From Thermopetrobacter sp964430935 (GTDB taxonomy: Bacteria > Pseudomonadota > Alphaproteobacteria > Rhizobiales > Aestuariivirgaceae), in contig CAYSHK010000082.1 in assembly GCA_964430935.1 (NCBI GenBank), positions 28,643 through 92,642 of the forward strand: a stretch of DNA of 64,000 nucleotides, given 5' to 3'. How positions within the stretch are numbered: position 1 is the stretch's first letter; every line of letters begins with the position of its first letter. Below are positions 28,667-36,802 of the stretch, piece after piece. Position numbers and translations under genes: made by a program. The notes below the pieces were generated by a model. That model made no database searches and was not told the DNA's origin. It worked only from the letters and a program-made list of their open reading frames with translations.

Positions 28667-28894
28667 ATGATCATGCGAGAGATACTCAGAACGAACGATC
28701 CCGTCCTTCTTTCCTACGCGCAGCATCTGCTCTCGGAACGGAACGTGCGGGCTCTCGTGTTCGATCAGAACATTTCCGCCGTCGAAGGCTCCATCTGCGC
28801 CTTTCCCAGACGCCTCATGGTGCGGGACGAGGACGTGGCGCGGGCCCGCACGGCCCTCATGGAGATCCGTCAGCATCTGACGGAGCAGGAGTAG
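28667..28894 (+). CDS. DUF2007 family small protein
   Basis: A 75-residue protein of the DUF2007 type (putative signal-transducing fold): EILRTNDPVLLSYAQHLLSE, VRALVFDQNISAVEGSICAF and PRRLMVRDEDVARARTALME. Members are single-domain alpha/beta proteins resembling GlnB-like or ferredoxin-like folds; the function is not established. The ATG at 28667 or the one two codons later could be used. It ends 6 bp before the methyltransferase gene, indicating co-expression. Confidence 0.8.
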   Translation: MIMREILRTNDPVLLSYAQHLLSERNVRALVFDQNISAVEGSICAFPRRLMVRDEDVARARTALMEIRQHLTEQE

Positions 28895-28900
28895 ACCGGC

Positions 28901-29668
28901 ATGGACAGTGCCACTGACGTCTTCAGCGACGACGGCTTTCTGGACGGCAGACTGAAGATTCTCCAGCCGCGGAAGGGCTTCCGCGCGGGAGTGGATTCGG
29001 TGTTCCTCGCCGCCGCGGTTCCGGCCCGTCCGGGAGACACCGTCTTCGAGGCCGGAACGGGCCCCGGCGTCGCCGCCCTGTGCCTCGCCGCGCGCGTCCC
29101 CGACCTCCAGATCACCGGCGTGGAGGAAAACCCCACCTACGCCATGCTCGCGGAGAAGAACGCCGCGCGGAACGCCCTGGGCGGAACGCTGCGCGTCATC
29201 CGGGGAGACATCCGCAACGCGCTGAAGCCGGACATCGCCGGCATGCCGGAGCAGAACACCTTCCAGCACGCCTTCGCCAATCCGCCCTACTTCGAGGAGG
29301 GCACCGTCATGGAGCCCCGCTCCTCCCTGCGCAGCAGGGCCCATGTCTTCGGCCCGGAGGACCTCGATCTCTGGGTGAAGGCGATGACCGCCATGGTGGT
29401 GCACCGCGGCACGGTGACGGTCATCTATCCGGCCCGCTTTCTCGACCGGCTGCTGGGCGCCTTCTCCGCCCGTCTGGGCGGCATCCGCATCGCCCCGCTG
29501 CACCCCAGGGCCGGCGCGCCCGCCTCGCGCGTGATCATCCAGGGCACGAAGGGATCGCGGGAGCCCGTCCGCGTGCTTCCGGGCATGATCCTGCACGACG
29601 TGACCGGTGATTTCACCGTTCCCGCCCGGCGCATCCTGCGCAAGGGCGATCCCTTTCCGATGGGCTGA
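28901..29668 (+). CDS. tRNA1(Val) (adenine37-N6)-methyltransferase-like protein
   Basis: A 255-residue SAM-dependent methyltransferase. Motif I is VFEAGTGPGVAALCLAARVP (about 48-67), the acidic SAM contact is GVEENPTYAML, and the N6-adenine catalytic motif is ANPPYFEEG. The N-terminal DGRLKILQPRKGFRAGVDSVFLA is characteristic of the TrmN6/YfiC group that modifies A37 of tRNA1-Val. CAGGAGT precedes the ATG. Other NPPY-type methyltransferases acting on RNA or protein cannot be fully excluded. Confidence 0.85.
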   Translation: MDSATDVFSDDGFLDGRLKILQPRKGFRAGVDSVFLAAAVPARPGDTVFEAGTGPGVAALCLAARVPDLQITGVEENPTYAMLAEKNAARNALGGTLRVIRGDIRNALKPDIAGMPEQNTFQHAFANPPYFEEGTVMEPRSSLRSRAHVFGPEDLDLWVKAMTAMVVHRGTVTVIYPARFLDRLLGAFSARLGGIRIAPLHPRAGAPASRVIIQGTKGSREPVRVLPGMILHDVTGDFTVPARRILRKGDPFPMG

Positions 29669-29749
29669 TCCCCGCCGCGACCAGCCCCGCCCATCCGCCC
29701 GGACGGAACGTCCGCCATGCGGAATATGCCCTGCCGCCGCACTTGCCTC

Positions 29750-29777
29750 TCGACAAGGGCATTAGCATCGCTAATAT
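29750..29777 (+). promoter_or_regulatory. Promoter overlapping a perfect palindrome upstream of HTH-ribB
   Basis: TCGACA (29750-29755), a 16-bp spacer and TAATAT (29772-29777) form a sigma70-like promoter. The -10 element overlaps the perfect palindrome ATTAGC-ATC-GCTAAT (29761-29775), an operator-like sequence 9 bp before the ATG at 29785. The predicted transcript would start at or within 1-2 bases of that ATG. Confidence 0.55.
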
Positions 29778-29784
29778 CAGCGCC

Positions 29785-31101
29785 ATGAAACTGGCGGAGT
29801 GGCTGAAAAGGACGGGCACCACCCAGGCAGCGCTGGCCGAGGCGATCGGCGTCAGCCAGGGCCGGATCTCGCAGATCGTGGCGGGAGACGCGCCCTCCCT
29901 CGAAGTGGCCATCCGCATCGAAAGGGCGACGAAAGGCCGTGTCAAACCGGCCGACCTCGCCGCAAGGGAGACAGATCTCATGATGAATCCGCAGGCCAAT
30001 CCGGATCTGGACAGCGTGGACGATGCACTGGACGCCATCCGGCGCGGCGAAATGGTCGTCGTGGTGGACGACGACGACCGCGAGAACGAGGGGGACCTGA
30101 TCGCCGCGGCGAGCCGCATCACGCCGGAGCAGATGGCCTTCATGATCCGCCACACCTCCGGCATCATCTGCGCGCCGATGACGCAGGAGGATGCCCGCCG
30201 CCTGAATCTGGAACCGATGGTGGCCACCAACGACGCCCCCCTTTCCACCGCCTTCACGGTTTCGGTGGACTACCGCGAGGGGCTGACGACGGGCATTTCC
30301 GCCGCGGAGCGGACCGCGACCGTCCACGCCCTTGCCAATCCCAACGTCCAGGCGTCCGACTTCGTGCGCCCCGGGCACGTCTTTCCGCTGGTGGCCCGGC
30401 CCGGTGGCGTACTGATCCGCTCCGGCCACACCGAGGCCGCCGTGGATCTCTGCCGCCTCGCCGGAGAGACGCCCGTCGGCGTCATTTCCGAGCTGGTCAA
30501 CGACGACGGCACGGTGAAGCGCGGGCCGGAAGTGCTGGCGTTCGCGCGCGAGCACGGCCTGAAGATCATCTCCGTGGCCGATCTCATCGCCTACCGCAGG
30601 GCGCGCGAGCGTCTCGTGGAACGGCTGGACGAATTCGAGCTGGAAACGCCGGCCGGGCATGCCCGGGCCATCAGCTACGCCACGCCCTTCGATCCGGTCC
30701 AGCACCTCGCGCTCGTCGTCGGGCAGATCGGAGACGGACGGGACGTACTCGTGCGTCTGCACCGGGAGAACGTCCTGGAGGACGTATTCGGCTCCCGCAG
30801 GACGCTGAACCGCGTCTTCGAGAAGTTCCGGCAGGAGGGTGGCGGCGTGCTCGTGTACCTGCGCGAGGGCGCCACCGGCGTTCCCGCCTCGCCGCTGATC
30901 CAGCCGGAGGAGAGGGAGAACACCGGCAGCGCGCAGGCGCGTGACAAAGCCTGGCGGGAGGTGGGACTCGGCGCGCAGATCCTGCGCGATCTGGGCTGCA
31001 AGTCCATCCGGCTCATGGCGTCCTCGGAACGCCACTATGTCGGCCTCTCCGGATTCGGCATCGAGATTTCCGAGACGATTCTGGACGGCGAGAGCGAATA
31101 G
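29785..31101 (+). CDS. ribB: 3,4-dihydroxy-2-butanone-4-phosphate synthase with N-terminal Cro/YdaS-like HTH and degenerate GCH-II domain
   Basis: A continuous 438-residue frame with three parts. Residues 1-65 are a helix-turn-helix domain (EWLKRTGTTQAALAEAIGV, SQGRISQIVAGD). Residues ~75-285 are the RibB enzyme that converts ribulose-5-phosphate to the four-carbon riboflavin precursor (VVVVDDDDRENEGDLIAAAS, MIRHTSGIICAPM, TTGISAAERTATV, RPGHVFPLVARPGGVLIRSG-HTEAAVDL). Residues ~300-438 resemble GTP cyclohydrolase II but lack the zinc cysteines (HRENVLEDVFGSRRTLN where ECLTGD...RCDC is expected), so that activity is probably lost. An internal ATGATG at 29980 has a good ribosome site (AAGGGAG, 9-bp spacing) and would give a normal 373-residue RibB. 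Two products from one gene are possible. Confidence 0.85.
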   Translation: MKLAEWLKRTGTTQAALAEAIGVSQGRISQIVAGDAPSLEVAIRIERATKGRVKPADLAARETDLMMNPQANPDLDSVDDALDAIRRGEMVVVVDDDDRENEGDLIAAASRITPEQMAFMIRHTSGIICAPMTQEDARRLNLEPMVATNDAPLSTAFTVSVDYREGLTTGISAAERTATVHALANPNVQASDFVRPGHVFPLVARPGGVLIRSGHTEAAVDLCRLAGETPVGVISELVNDDGTVKRGPEVLAFAREHGLKIISVADLIAYRRARERLVERLDEFELETPAGHARAISYATPFDPVQHLALVVGQIGDGRDVLVRLHRENVLEDVFGSRRTLNRVFEKFRQEGGGVLVYLREGATGVPASPLIQPEERENTGSAQARDKAWREVGLGAQILRDLGCKSIRLMASSERHYVGLSGFGIEISETILDGESE

Positions 31102-31128
31102 CTCCCGTCCACATCCCAACCGGACCGC

Positions 31129-31161
31129 GAACGGGGCGGAACCGCCGGTTCCGCCCCGTTC
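31129..31161 (+). terminator. Strong hairpin between convergent ribB and uraA
   Basis: A perfect 15-bp stem (31129-31143 with 31147-31161) with a 3-base loop, 28 bp after the ribB stop. The T-tract is poor on both strands; it may act as a bidirectional barrier between the convergent genes. Confidence 0.55.
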
Positions 31162-31228
31162 CGCCGTCTTCATCCACTCTGTTCCGCCGACACGGCGCCC
31201 CCTTCCGGAGCCCTTCCGCCGGCGGGGG

Positions 31229-32515
31229 CTAGTTGCCGTCCTCCTGCGCCGCGGCGGCATCCCTGCGGCCGGGCAGGATCAGGTTGAGCAGCACGCCGAC
31301 CACGCCCGCGAGCCCGATGCCGCCGAGGGCGAAGTCGCCGTAGGTCAGCTTCAGTCCGCCGATGCCCGTCACCAGGATGAGCGCCACGATGGCGAGGTTG
31401 CGCGGCTGCGTCAGGTCGTGCCGGGCCTGCACCAGGGAATTGAGGCCCACTACCGTGATGGCGCCGAACAGCAGCATGAGGATGCCGCCCATGACCGGCG
31501 TCGGGATGGTGGCGAGAACGGCGCCCAGCTTGCCCACGAAGGCGAGCACGATGGCCCAGATCGCGGCCCAGGTCATGATGGCGGGATTGTAGGCCCTGGT
31601 CAGGGTCACCGCACCCGTGACCTCCGAGTACGTGGTGTTGGGCGGACCGCCGAGCAGGGAGGCCACGGAGGTGGCGATACCGTCGCCCAGCATGGTGTTC
31701 TCGATGCCCGGATCCTTCAGGTAGTCCTTTCCGGTGACCTGCCCGATGGCGATGATGTCGCCGAAATGCTCGATGGCAGGCGCCAGCGCCACGGGCAGGA
31801 TGAACAGGATGGCGTTCCAGTTGAATTCCGGGAAGGTGAAACTGGGGACCGCCAGCCACGGAGCCTTGGCGATGGGATCGAAATTCACGACGTCGTAGCC
31901 CATGAAGTCCATGACGATGGCGGCCAGATAGCCCACCGCCGCGCCGGTGATGATGGGCACCACGCGCAGCAGTCCCCTGCCCTTGATGGCGACGAGCACC
32001 GTGGTGGTCAGCGAGATGGCCGCCAGGACCAGCGCCGGCCCGATGTCGACGAGCTTCGCGGTTCCGTCGCCCGTCTTGCCGAGCGCCAGATTGACGGCCA
32101 CCGGCGCGAGGATGAGGCCGATCACCATGATGACGGGGCCGGTCACGACCCGCGGCAGGAAGCGCTCCAGCCAGGCGCTGCCGCGGATGCGGACGATGGT
32201 GGAAAGCACCACGTAGACGAGGCCGGCCGCGGCCAGACCGCCGAGCGTGGCGGCCAGCCCCCACTTGCCCTTGGCGACGATGATCGGAGAGATGAAGGCG
32301 AACGACGAGGCCAGGAAGACCGGCACCTTTCCCCGGGTGATGACCTGGAAGATCAGGGTGCCGAGGCCCGCGGTGAAGAGGGCCACGTTCGGATCCAGCC
32401 CGGTCAGGATGGGAACCAGGACCAGGGCGCCGAAGGCGACGAACAGCATCTGGCCGCCGATGAACCACTGGTCCGGATGAAACCGGTATTCCGGCTGCGA
32501 GAAATCCTTGTGCAT
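31229..32515 (-). CDS. uraA: Uracil/xanthine permease family transporter (UraA-type)
   Basis: A 428-residue NCS2 transporter with about 12-14 hydrophobic helices that imports uracil with protons across the inner membrane. The start MHKDFSQPEYRF is followed by QWFIGGQMLFVAFGALVLVP. Characteristic stretches are VPVFLASSFAFISPII, LAPAIEHFGDIIAIGQVTGKD (transport-core Glu/His) and GGPPNTTYSEVTGAVTLTRAYNP. It is divergent from upp, the enzyme that traps the imported base. A weak promoter (TTGAAC, 18 bp, TAGGCT) is visible at 32661-32632 on the minus strand. Confidence 0.93.
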   Translation of the reverse strand: MHKDFSQPEYRFHPDQWFIGGQMLFVAFGALVLVPILTGLDPNVALFTAGLGTLIFQVITRGKVPVFLASSFAFISPIIVAKGKWGLAATLGGLAAAGLVYVVLSTIVRIRGSAWLERFLPRVVTGPVIMVIGLILAPVAVNLALGKTGDGTAKLVDIGPALVLAAISLTTTVLVAIKGRGLLRVVPIITGAAVGYLAAIVMDFMGYDVVNFDPIAKAPWLAVPSFTFPEFNWNAILFILPVALAPAIEHFGDIIAIGQVTGKDYLKDPGIENTMLGDGIATSVASLLGGPPNTTYSEVTGAVTLTRAYNPAIMTWAAIWAIVLAFVGKLGAVLATIPTPVMGGILMLLFGAITVVGLNSLVQARHDLTQPRNLAIVALILVTGIGGLKLTYGDFALGGIGLAGVVGVLLNLILPGRRDAAAAQEDGN

Positions 32516-32837
32516 GACGATTGCATCCCTGTGCAGAAAGCCTCCCCTCAAGCCCCCGACAGAGCGCGGGCCTGCACGACAGGTTTCCGGCGGGAATCCC
32601 CCGAAGCCGCTGGAAACCGCCTCGAACGGAAAGCCTAGGCGCGGCATCACCGTGCGTTCAAGCGGATTGTCGCTATTTTCCAAGGCTTTCGCACATCACG
32701 TCGGGGCAGGATGCGCACAGTTGTTGACAATCCTGCCGCCATGCTGGCGCACCGGCCGGCGGCTGCTATGATCCGGGCGTGGGCGACGCCTCCTCCGCCC
32801 CTCACACCGGAGCCACCATTCAACGGAATTTCGAGCC
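32516..32837. other. Divergent uraA/upp intergenic region, 322 bp
   Basis: The region contains the weak uraA promoter on the minus strand (TTGAAC 32661-32656, TAGGCT 32637-32632). On the plus strand there is a TATGAT -10 candidate (32767-32772) for upp without a convincing -35. A TTGTTGACAA motif at 32721-32730 has no matching -10. No coding sequence, riboswitch or recognisable operator is seen. Confidence 0.45.
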
Positions 32838-33470
32838 ATGTCCGAGATGCTGACCGTCGTCGACCATCCGCTGATCCAGCACAAGCTCACCCTCATGCGG
32901 GACAGGAACACCCCGTCCGCCGTCTTCCGTCAGCTCCTGCGCGAGATCTCCCTTCTGCTCGGCTACGAGGCCCTGCACGACCTGCCGCTGACGACGAAAC
33001 GGATAGAGACGCCGGTGGCGCCCATGGAGGCTCCCATCCTGAAGGGCAAGAAACTGGTGCTGGTCTCCATCCTGCGGGCCGGCAACGGACTTCTGGAGGG
33101 CATGCTGGACCTGGTGCCCTCGGCCCGCGTCGGCTTCATCGGCCTGTACCGGGATCCGGAGACGCTCCAGCCCGTGGAGTACTACAAGAAACTTCCCGAA
33201 GGCATGCCGGAGCGCACCGCGGTGGTCGTCGATCCGATGCTGGCCACGGGGAATTCCGTCTGCGCCGCCATCGACAGGATCAAGGAGAGCGGCGCCCGCG
33301 ACATCCGCTTCATGTGTCTGCTGGCCGCGCCGGAGGGAGTGGAGGCCATGCACGAACGCCATCCGGACGTGCCCGTCTTCACCGCCGCCGTGGACGAGCG
33401 GCTGAACGAACACGGCTACATCGTGCCCGGCCTGGGCGACGCGGGCGATCGCATGTTCGGAACCAAGTAG
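32838..33470 (+). CDS. upp: Uracil phosphoribosyltransferase
   Basis: A 210-residue salvage enzyme forming UMP from uracil and PRPP. Signatures are VVDHPLIQHKLTLMRDRNTP, SILRAGNGLLEGMLDLVPSA, the PRPP-binding loop VVVDPMLATGNSVCAAID and the C-terminal HGYIVPGLGDAGDRMFGT for uracil recognition. It is divergently arranged with uraA, so uptake and trapping of uracil are linked. Confidence 0.97.
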   Translation: MSEMLTVVDHPLIQHKLTLMRDRNTPSAVFRQLLREISLLLGYEALHDLPLTTKRIETPVAPMEAPILKGKKLVLVSILRAGNGLLEGMLDLVPSARVGFIGLYRDPETLQPVEYYKKLPEGMPERTAVVVDPMLATGNSVCAAIDRIKESGARDIRFMCLLAAPEGVEAMHERHPDVPVFTAAVDERLNEHGYIVPGLGDAGDRMFGTK

Positions 33471-33508
33471 GCGGTCGGGATTCGGATGCGCGGGCTGCGC
33501 CGGGAGGA

Positions 33509-33583
<75 letters not shown>

Positions 33584-33683
33584 GTCCATGGAATGCCGGA
33601 CCCGACCGTCCGGCGCCCGCCCGATATATCCGTCTTCAGCGGATCGTTCAAGAGCAAATCGGCGGGAGCGGGAAGCGTTTTTC

Positions 33684-34043
33684 TCAGGCCGCCATGAGAC
33701 GGTCGATCTCGTCCACCAGCTGCCGCAGGTGGAAGGGCTTGGAGAGGATGTGCGCATCCTTCGGCGCGTTGTTGTCCGGGTTCAGCGCGACGGCGGCGAA
33801 GCCTGTGATGAACATGATCTTCATGTCCGGCCAGCGCTCGGCGGCACGCCGGGCCAGCTCGATACCGTCCATCTCCGGCATCACGATGTCCGTCAGCAGC
33901 AGTTCCACCGGCTCGCTCTGCAGGGCCATCCAGGCGCTGGCGCCCTCCGCGAAGTCGATGACCTCGTGGCCCGCGCGCTGCAGAGCCTTCTTCAGGAAAA
34001 TCCGCAGGTCATTGTCGTCTTCAGCAAGCAGGATCTTCGTCAT
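33684..34043 (-). CDS. cpdR: Cell-cycle response regulator CpdR
   Basis: A stand-alone 119-residue receiver domain. In Caulobacter, unphosphorylated CpdR primes ClpXP for degradation of CtrA-pathway proteins. The acidic pocket is LLAEDDND, the phospho-acceptor is Asp52 in LLLTDIVMPEMDG, and the switch Lys is in SKPFHL. The segment KIMFITGFAAVALNPDNNAPK is diagnostic of CpdR among short receivers. The ATG at 34043 is preceded by AGAAGGA. This gene strongly supports an alphaproteobacterial host. Confidence 0.93.
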   Translation of the reverse strand: MTKILLAEDDNDLRIFLKKALQRAGHEVIDFAEGASAWMALQSEPVELLLTDIVMPEMDGIELARRAAERWPDMKIMFITGFAAVALNPDNNAPKDAHILSKPFHLRQLVDEIDRLMAA

Positions 34044-34131
34044 GGTCGTCCTTCTGCGCGATGGTTGCCTCTCCAGAAACCCCGGCAGGCGGCGGAGGCC
34101 GCGTCCGACACCGCCACCGGCAGGCTCATCC

Positions 34132-35646
34132 TCACGGCCGCCGTTCCGGGGAGGCCGGAGCCTTCCCGAAGAAATCCACCACTTCCAGCCCCCCGGCGGC
34201 ATTGAATGTATGGATTCCCTTTTTGGCGCGAGGATGGATGTTTTTTGTTACCTTTTGCAAATAGCATGCCTCGTCGATCCGGTCGACCCGGCAGATGGCC
34301 AGGCCGGCCCCGTAGCCCCCCCGGCAATCCTGCACGGGCCGGAGAACGCGGCCTTCCCGGACATGCACCGCTCCCGCCGGCCGGGCCTGTCCGGCATCCA
34401 CGAGAACCGGATTCGCGGGATGGGGATGCCACGGTCCGGCGAGCCGTTCCGCCCGGAATATGGCAAGGGCGTCCCAGCTCGACCCATGTCGTGTCCGTTC
34501 CGTGGCGAACATCCACCACTGGCCGTCCAGGCGGCAGACCGTTGCATCCGAAAGTTCCTTGTCCTTTACTAGAACCTCGACGGGCTCCCAGCGTCCGGGA
34601 AAGGACACGCAGCGGTAGAGACGCACTTCGCGAGCCTCTCCGGATTCGGGAATCATCCATATTTCCCCGTCACTTGCGAAGACATGCGGATATGAAAGAT
34701 GCACGTCTTCATCCAGCACGGGAAACAGTTCACCCACCTCCCCTTCTGAATCAACTTCAAGGACGGAGATCACCCCCCGACCCGTCGCGAAAGGGAATTC
34801 CTCGACGAAGACGAAGCGCCTGCCGTCCTTCACGAAGACGAACGGATCGGCCAGATACCGGCGTCCGTCGTCCGGCACGATGCTGTAGGCATTCTCGTCC
34901 AGCACTCCGGTCTCCAGCAGTCCCCCGCCCGGTTCGACCCGTCTCAGACCGACCATCCAGACATCGCCCTTCCGTCCGGCGAGGGCTGCGATGCGACGCG
35001 CGATCCGCGCTCCCAGGGAAGCCGCCGCGAAAGCCGCGATCCGCCCTGCGGAAAGGTCCGATCCTGTTACCACTTCTGCGCGAGCATGGGTGCATCCACT
35101 CCCCCTTCCCGGGAGGGCTCCGCGGACGGCGCGCACCAGCCCCTCGCACATTCTGGCCATGACCGGATCCAGCGCGCGGGCGACCACGGTGTCATCCTCC
35201 ACCGCCGGCAGACCGACGGTCATGCGCCGCCCGTCCGGCCCGGCGGAAATCTCCAGGAACGGCGCACGCCCCTCCAGCACCGCGGCCATGGCGGCGGCCT
35301 CCTCCGGCGCGCCATCGTAGAGGGGCGCGAGCACGCCCTCCGCCGGTGCACCGGTGCCCGTGAGATCCACGACCACGTCCGGTTCCGTTCCGGCGGAATC
35401 GGAGAAACGGGGCGGCGTTCCGCCGTCCACGGCATCCATCGCGTGCCGCCCGCCATAGAGAACCCTTTCGAGAAGGAGGAGCGCCCGCGCAGCCGGCGGC
35501 AGCCGCACCGCATCGGCCGGCGCGACGCGCACTCCGGCCCCCGCCTCCTCCAGTTCCTCCAGCAGCCAGAGATGCCAGCGGCGGAGGTCGGAAGGGTCGA
35601 GACGCACCTCCACGAGCGGCTTTCCGTTATCTTGTCCGCGTTCCAT
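34132..35646 (-). CDS. Formyltransferase-like / GINT1-like beta-propeller protein (glycan cluster)
   Basis: 504 residues. The N-terminal ~200 residues (VEVRLDPSDLRRWHLWLLEE, EPDVVVDLTG) look like a degenerate formyltransferase-type sugar-nucleotide domain. The second half is a five-bladed propeller with the blade motifs YLADPFVFVKDGRRFVFVEE, HLSYPHVFASDGEIWMIPES, LSDATVCRLDGQWWMFATE and HPANPVLVDAGQARPAGA. This resembles the domain N-terminal to plant glucosamine inositolphosphorylceramide transferase (GINT1) and GH43-like proteins. Such fusions sit in bacterial surface-polysaccharide loci, as here; the activity is unproven. The start at 35646 leaves almost no spacer to the divergent glycosyltransferase. 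Confidence 0.65.
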   Translation of the reverse strand: MERGQDNGKPLVEVRLDPSDLRRWHLWLLEELEEAGAGVRVAPADAVRLPPAARALLLLERVLYGGRHAMDAVDGGTPPRFSDSAGTEPDVVVDLTGTGAPAEGVLAPLYDGAPEEAAAMAAVLEGRAPFLEISAGPDGRRMTVGLPAVEDDTVVARALDPVMARMCEGLVRAVRGALPGRGSGCTHARAEVVTGSDLSAGRIAAFAAASLGARIARRIAALAGRKGDVWMVGLRRVEPGGGLLETGVLDENAYSIVPDDGRRYLADPFVFVKDGRRFVFVEEFPFATGRGVISVLEVDSEGEVGELFPVLDEDVHLSYPHVFASDGEIWMIPESGEAREVRLYRCVSFPGRWEPVEVLVKDKELSDATVCRLDGQWWMFATERTRHGSSWDALAIFRAERLAGPWHPHPANPVLVDAGQARPAGAVHVREGRVLRPVQDCRGGYGAGLAICRVDRIDEACYLQKVTKNIHPRAKKGIHTFNAAGGLEVVDFFGKAPASPERRP

Positions 35647-35665
35647 GGCCTTTCTCTACGGAAAA

Positions 35666-36802
35666 ATGGTAAAGATTGCCTCCATGAATCCGGACGTCCG
35701 TTCCAGACCTCTGAAACTGCTGTTCCACTGCCCCGCTCTCACGGACGGTGGCGCGGAACGTGTCTGGGCCCTGCTGGCCGGCGAGCTCGCGGCGCGCGGC
35801 CATGCGGTCCACCTCGTGGTGGACGCCGAGGCCGCCAACGGGCCGGCCGTGCCGTCCGGCGTCGAACTGCACATCCTGCCGCAGGGCCGCCTGGCCGCGC
35901 TGCGGGCGCTGCGCCGGCTCCTCGGGGATCTCGCGCCCGACGTGGCGCTTTCCGCCGTCGCGGCGAGCCCGCTGCTTCTCACCATCGCCGCCTCGGGTCT
36001 GGATGTTCCGCTCGTCCACGCCTTCCACGGTTTCGAGGAATGGCGCACCGGATACCTGAGCCGCCTCACGTGGCGGTCGCTGCCGTGGATCGCCCGCCGT
36101 TCGGCGCGGATCGTGGCCGTTTCCGACGCATTGCGGGAGTATCTCGCGGAGAGCTGGAACGTGCCGACGGAGAAGCTGGTCCGCATCTGGAATCCCGTCG
36201 CGCTCCCCGATCCCCTGCCCGCCGTCGATGCCGGCGACCTTCTTTCCCGTCCGCGGGAGATCCTCTGCATCGGACGTCTCTCCGCGGAGAAGGGGCACGG
36301 TCTGCTGCTGCGCGCCATGGCGCTCATGCGCGACCGGGAGGCCGGGCTGACACTGGTCGGCGAAGGACCGCGCCGCCCCCATCTGGAGGAGCAGGCCCGG
36401 CACCTCGGCATCGCGGACCGCGTCCGCTTCGCCGGCTGGCAGGACGACGTCTGGCCGTGGCTCGGCCGGGCGCGCGTGTTCGCCCTGCCCTCGCGCACGG
36501 AAAGTTTCGGCAACGTCGTCGTGGAGGCCCTGGCGGCCGGACTGCCCGTCGTCTGCACGGACACGCCGGGTCCCGCCGAAATCCTCGGGGAGGACGCCCG
36601 GCTCGGCAGGCTGGTTCCGGTCACGGGGGCGGAGGAAATGGCGGAGGCGCTGGATGCGCTGCTGGAGAACCCGGGGGATCCCGGGCCACGCCAGATGCGC
36701 GCGCTGGATTTTTCCGCCGCCAAGGGCGTGGACGCCTGGGAAGGACTGATCCGCGACGTCGCCGGTGGAAGGAAGGCTAGCGGACCCGCCGTTCCCGCAT
36801 GA
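35666..36802 (+). CDS. GT4-family glycosyltransferase
   Basis: A 378-residue GT-B retaining glycosyltransferase. The N-terminal domain begins RPLKLLFHCPALTDGGAERV. The donor-binding domain has ILCIGRLSAEKGHGLLLRAM, LVGEGPRRPHLEEQARHLGI, VRFAGWQDDVWPWL and the ExxxxxE region SRTESFGNVVVEALAAGLP. ATGs exist at 35645, 35666 and 35684; 35666 is chosen because GGAA precedes it and it avoids overlap with the divergent gene. The 3' end overlaps the convergent glycosyltransferase by 26 bp. The acceptor is unknown. Confidence 0.85.
   Translation: MVKIASMNPDVRSRPLKLLFHCPALTDGGAERVWALLAGELAARGHAVHLVVDAEAANGPAVPSGVELHILPQGRLAALRALRRLLGDLAPDVALSAVAASPLLLTIAASGLDVPLVHAFHGFEEWRTGYLSRLTWRSLPWIARRSARIVAVSDALREYLAESWNVPTEKLVRIWNPVALPDPLPAVDAGDLLSRPREILCIGRLSAEKGHGLLLRAMALMRDREAGLTLVGEGPRRPHLEEQARHLGIADRVRFAGWQDDVWPWLGRARVFALPSRTESFGNVVVEALAAGLPVVCTDTPGPAEILGEDARLGRLVPVTGAEEMAEALDALLENPGDPGPRQMRALDFSAAKGVDAWEGLIRDVAGGRKASGPAVPA

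Noticed and set aside
29669..29742. FMN riboswitch before ribB
   Set aside because: The conserved junction segments of the RFN element are absent, and the predicted transcript would be leaderless.
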